From: Microvirga rosea
GTDB taxonomy: Bacteria; Pseudomonadota; Alphaproteobacteria; Rhizobiales; Beijerinckiaceae
Direction of reading: 5' to 3'
Length of the DNA stretch: 64,000 nucleotides
Assembly (NCBI RefSeq): GCF_020595095.1
Contig: NZ_JAJDOP010000004.1
Coordinates: 310,001-374,000 of the forward strand
Each line of letters begins with the position of its first letter. The first letter of the stretch is position 1. Position numbers and translations under genes: made by a program. The notes under the pieces are model-generated. The model had not been told where the DNA came from and did not search any database. It saw only the letters and a program-made list of their open reading frames with translations. Below, piece by piece: positions 61,216-64,000 of the stretch.

Positions 61216-61938
61216 TCAGGACAGGATCAGACGCAGGATAACGGGCAGAAGAAGCGCGGTGACGAGGGCATTGAGGGCCATCGCGATGCCCGCGAAGGTT
61301 CCGGCCAGAGAATGGACCTGAAAGGCTCGCGCCGTACCAATTCCATGTGACGCCAGGCCTACGGAAAAACCTCGGGCGCGCCAATCCGTCATGCCGAGTG
61401 CATTCATAAGCGGTGTCACCATGATCGATCCGATCACGCCCGTCAGCATGACCAGGATTGCCGTCAATGCAGGATCGCCGCCGAGGGTCTCGGTGATGCC
61501 CATGGCAACCGGGGCAGTAACGGATTTGGGCGCCAGAGACACAAGAATCTGCCGCGGAACCCCAAGGAGTTGAGCGATCCAGACCGCAGACACAATAGCC
61601 GTCACGGATCCGATAACGAGGGCCATGAGCATCGGCAGGAGAGCGCGCATCACGATCCTCCGGTTCTCATAAAGCGGAATGGCGAGAGCAACCGTCGCGG
61701 GGCCGAGGAGAAAATGAACGAACTTCGCGCCCTCGAAATAGACGGGATAGGATGTCGCCGTTCCCCAGAGCACGAGCGCAATCAGAACCACCGCCATGAG
61801 CACCGGATTGCACAAGGGATTGCGCTTCGTGGCATGGGAAATTCTATCCGCCACCACATACGCGCCAAGCGTCACCGTCAGCCAGAGGAGCGGCGTCTGC
61901 GAAAGATAGACCCAGAGGGCGAAGGGTTGATCACTCAC
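61216..61938 (-). CDS. LrgB/CidB-family membrane protein
   Basis: A 240-residue protein with about eight helices: LWLTVTLGAYVVADRISHAT, FLLGPATVALAIPLYENRRI, PKSVTAPVAMGITETLGGDP and ARGFSVGLASHGIGTARAFQ, the whole LrgB pattern. Works with the LrgA partner; a role in murein hydrolase/pyruvate control is known in Gram positives. I prefer the GTG at 61938 (after GGGGAG), whose bases abut the lrgA stop. Confidence 0.9.
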   Translation of the reverse strand: MSDQPFALWVYLSQTPLLWLTVTLGAYVVADRISHATKRNPLCNPVLMAVVLIALVLWGTATSYPVYFEGAKFVHFLLGPATVALAIPLYENRRIVMRALLPMLMALVIGSVTAIVSAVWIAQLLGVPRQILVSLAPKSVTAPVAMGITETLGGDPALTAILVMLTGVIGSIMVTPLMNALGMTDWRARGFSVGLASHGIGTARAFQVHSLAGTFAGIAMALNALVTALLLPVILRLILS

Positions 61939-62332
61939 GGGCCGAGCTCCCCTCACCGCCCCGAGCCGACGTCTCCGTCAAACGGGAAACGAACACGAAG
62001 GCCAGCACCGTCACCACGAGGGTGATGAAAGTCGAGACGACCAGCGCCACCAGGAGCGCCCAGCCATATTCGGTCAGGATATCGAGCCGCTGCATGACGC
62101 CGACGCCGGCCGGGATGAACAGAAGCGACAGATGAGCCAGGAGGCCCTGGCCGGTCGCGTCCACCTGCCGCCCGAATGCCGGACGGTATTTTCGTATGCG
62201 GTCGCGAACGCCCAGAGCCGCGAGCATGACGATCATCCCTAGGACCGGGCCCGGAATCGGCCAGCCAAGACCGCGGGCGATCACCTCCCCGACAAGCTGG
62301 CAGAAAAGGATAAGGGTTAGGCTGGCGATCAT
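61931..62332 (-). CDS. LrgA/CidA-family holin-like protein
   Basis: A 133-residue protein with four helices: SLTLILFCQLVGEVIARGLG, PIPGPVLGMIVMLAALGVRD, HLSLLFIPAGVGVMQRLDIL and VSTFITLVVTVLAFVFVSRL. Start at 62332 (MIASLTLIL); the longer frame to 62356 is also possible. Operon with LrgB by overlap. Confidence 0.88.
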   Translation of the reverse strand: MIASLTLILFCQLVGEVIARGLGWPIPGPVLGMIVMLAALGVRDRIRKYRPAFGRQVDATGQGLLAHLSLLFIPAGVGVMQRLDILTEYGWALLVALVVSTFITLVVTVLAFVFVSRLTETSARGGEGSSARE

Positions 62333-62512
62333 CGTTACGTCCTCGGTCTGTCTCATTCCACACGAGGCACATTATGCACAGGCCTCCCGCAGCCGACAGA
62401 AAGGCGGAGCGGCCGATGCCGCAATCCTGCCGCAAGCGGAAACCACAGCAAAGCTCCTGCGGGAGGGTCGACGTGAGAGGGCACGACATTTGCCGACATG
62501 CGAGGTTGCTGC

Positions 62513-63205
62513 ATGCAGCTCTTTGGTCACGCTCCGCCCGCTAGCTTCTGCATCGGCAGGCAGACTATCGGCGGAACGGCAATATCATTGGGTCTGCATG
62601 CTCTTCTGTTGTTCGCATGCTTCATGCCTTTCAAACCTCGGCAGATCCCCCAATCCGACGAAGGGACGCCAGTCGAAATCTGGTCTTCGGAACAGGTCGA
62701 GGCGCTTTCTCCACCGCCTGCCACGCTGCCTCCGCCTCCACAATCGCTGCAGCCGCCGGAGGAAGGTGAATCCATTGCGGGAGCCCCGGCTCCAACTCAG
62801 GATCCAAGATCGGTCCCGGCAGGTCCTATCCGGGCGACCACCATCCTCTCAGGGCAAGTCCTGGCAAACCCTCGAAGTCGAAAGATGCAATCAGCCCTCG
62901 CGTCTTTCGACGCTGAAACCAGGATCGAGCAGCATTGCGGGATCGAGGCGATGGCGCAGATCGCCGCCTTGACGCTTTTCCAGCCGGACAGGGTTGTCGC
63001 CTACGCGATGGCGGACGTAGCACGCGTCGGCAATACACTGACGGCGCAGGGAGCAGCGTTTCGAAGCGGTCGGCGGTGGTACAAGCTGGCCTTCATATGT
63101 GAATTGACCCATGACCACCGGGCCATTCAGGCCTTCGAATTCACCATCGGCGATCCGATCCCGAGGCGCTTGTGGGAAGCTCACAGCCTGCCGCCCGTTC
63201 ATTAG
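62513..63205 (+). CDS. DUF930 domain protein with TonB-like N-terminus
   Basis: A 230-residue protein. The N-terminus has one helix (TAISLGLHALLLFACFMPF) then a Pro-rich linker (PPPATLPPPPQSLQPPEE), as in TonB-type proteins. The DUF930 domain covers about 125-230: LASFDAETRIEQHCGIEAMA, VVAYAMADVARVGNTLTAQG, AAFRSGRRWYKLAFICELTH. It is probably periplasmic with an inner-membrane anchor. Function of DUF930 is not known. Confidence 0.83.
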   Translation: MQLFGHAPPASFCIGRQTIGGTAISLGLHALLLFACFMPFKPRQIPQSDEGTPVEIWSSEQVEALSPPPATLPPPPQSLQPPEEGESIAGAPAPTQDPRSVPAGPIRATTILSGQVLANPRSRKMQSALASFDAETRIEQHCGIEAMAQIAALTLFQPDRVVAYAMADVARVGNTLTAQGAAFRSGRRWYKLAFICELTHDHRAIQAFEFTIGDPIPRRLWEAHSLPPVH

Positions 63206-63223
63206 GAGCCGGCATCCGGAAAC

Positions 63224-63253
63224 GACAAAGCGCCCCGCAAAGGGCGCTTTGTC
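63224..63253. terminator. Bidirectional terminator between the DUF930 gene and rpoD
   Basis: Arms GACAAAGCGCCC and GGGCGCTTTGTC, twelve pairs, loop CGCAAA. Between two convergent genes, so it can end both. Confidence 0.75.
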
Positions 63254-63283
63254 AGAAAGTCAGGTCTCCCGGGCCTTCCCGGA

Positions 63284-64000
<717 letters not shown>

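Overview
This is a high-GC alphaproteobacterial chromosome segment. The gene families (HWE-type sensor kinase, YidB and DUF2382 stress proteins, ChvE-free catabolic clusters, NnrR/NsrR-controlled nirK-type denitrification, CcoG, pseudoazurin) and the rpoD edge at the right end fit the order Hyphomicrobiales (Rhizobiales). A Microvirga/Methylobacteriaceae-like source is a guess, not something the sequence proves.

Layout. 1-5330: a catabolic cluster with an oligopeptide-type ABC binding protein and a C45 acyltransferase/amidase on the minus strand, facing a GntR regulator, a class-III aminotransferase and an aldehyde dehydrogenase. 5718-9421: a secreted coiled-coil protein, BluB, and an HWE histidine kinase. 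9563-13085: envelope and stress proteins (YidB, a membrane protein, a double DUF2382 protein). 13151-19134: ArgP with its LysE-type exporter, then an amino-acid/amide degradation operon (diaminopropionate ammonia-lyase, carbamoylase-type hydrolase, M20 amidohydrolase) divergent from a frameshifted Lrp regulator. About 19460-22412: an AT-richer relic island abutting the 3' end of a tRNA-Ile(CAT) gene. It carries a phospholipase-A2-like protein, a broken metallopeptidase-like gene, small membrane and secreted proteins, and a decayed integrase whose reading frame runs into the tRNA.

22721-47650: a nitric-oxide/denitrification supercluster. It holds NnrS, CcoG, pseudoazurin, two Crp/Fnr-type regulators, an orphan CcmE, NnrU, small cysteine proteins (DUF1858, DUF2249, DUF6455), norEF-norCBQD, NsrR with a group-III truncated haemoglobin, HemN, NirK, and a DUF59 / NnrS-like / copper-protein operon. 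Ten intergenic copies of a TTG-N8-CAA palindrome sit upstream of these genes, so the cluster reads as one NO-responsive regulon. As seen here it reduces nitrite to N2O; no nar, nap or nos gene is in the window.

47716-64000: ordinary chromosome: an adenylate/guanylate cyclase, a 2OG-Fe(II) oxygenase, a fosmidomycin-type MFS pump, an AaeAB-type efflux operon, a YkgJ cysteine-cluster protein, a CDF metal pump, a dicarboxylate/glutamate symporter, catalase with divergent OxyR, an MgtC/DUF4010 protein, LrgA/LrgB, a DUF930 protein, and the 3' part of rpoD.

Most coordinates are those of the start codon judged best from the ribosome-binding site and family start. Several genes (Lrp, DUF2382 fusion, integrase, metallopeptidase-like, a small gene near 9.6 kb) carry frameshifts or stops. 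Some of these could be sequencing errors.
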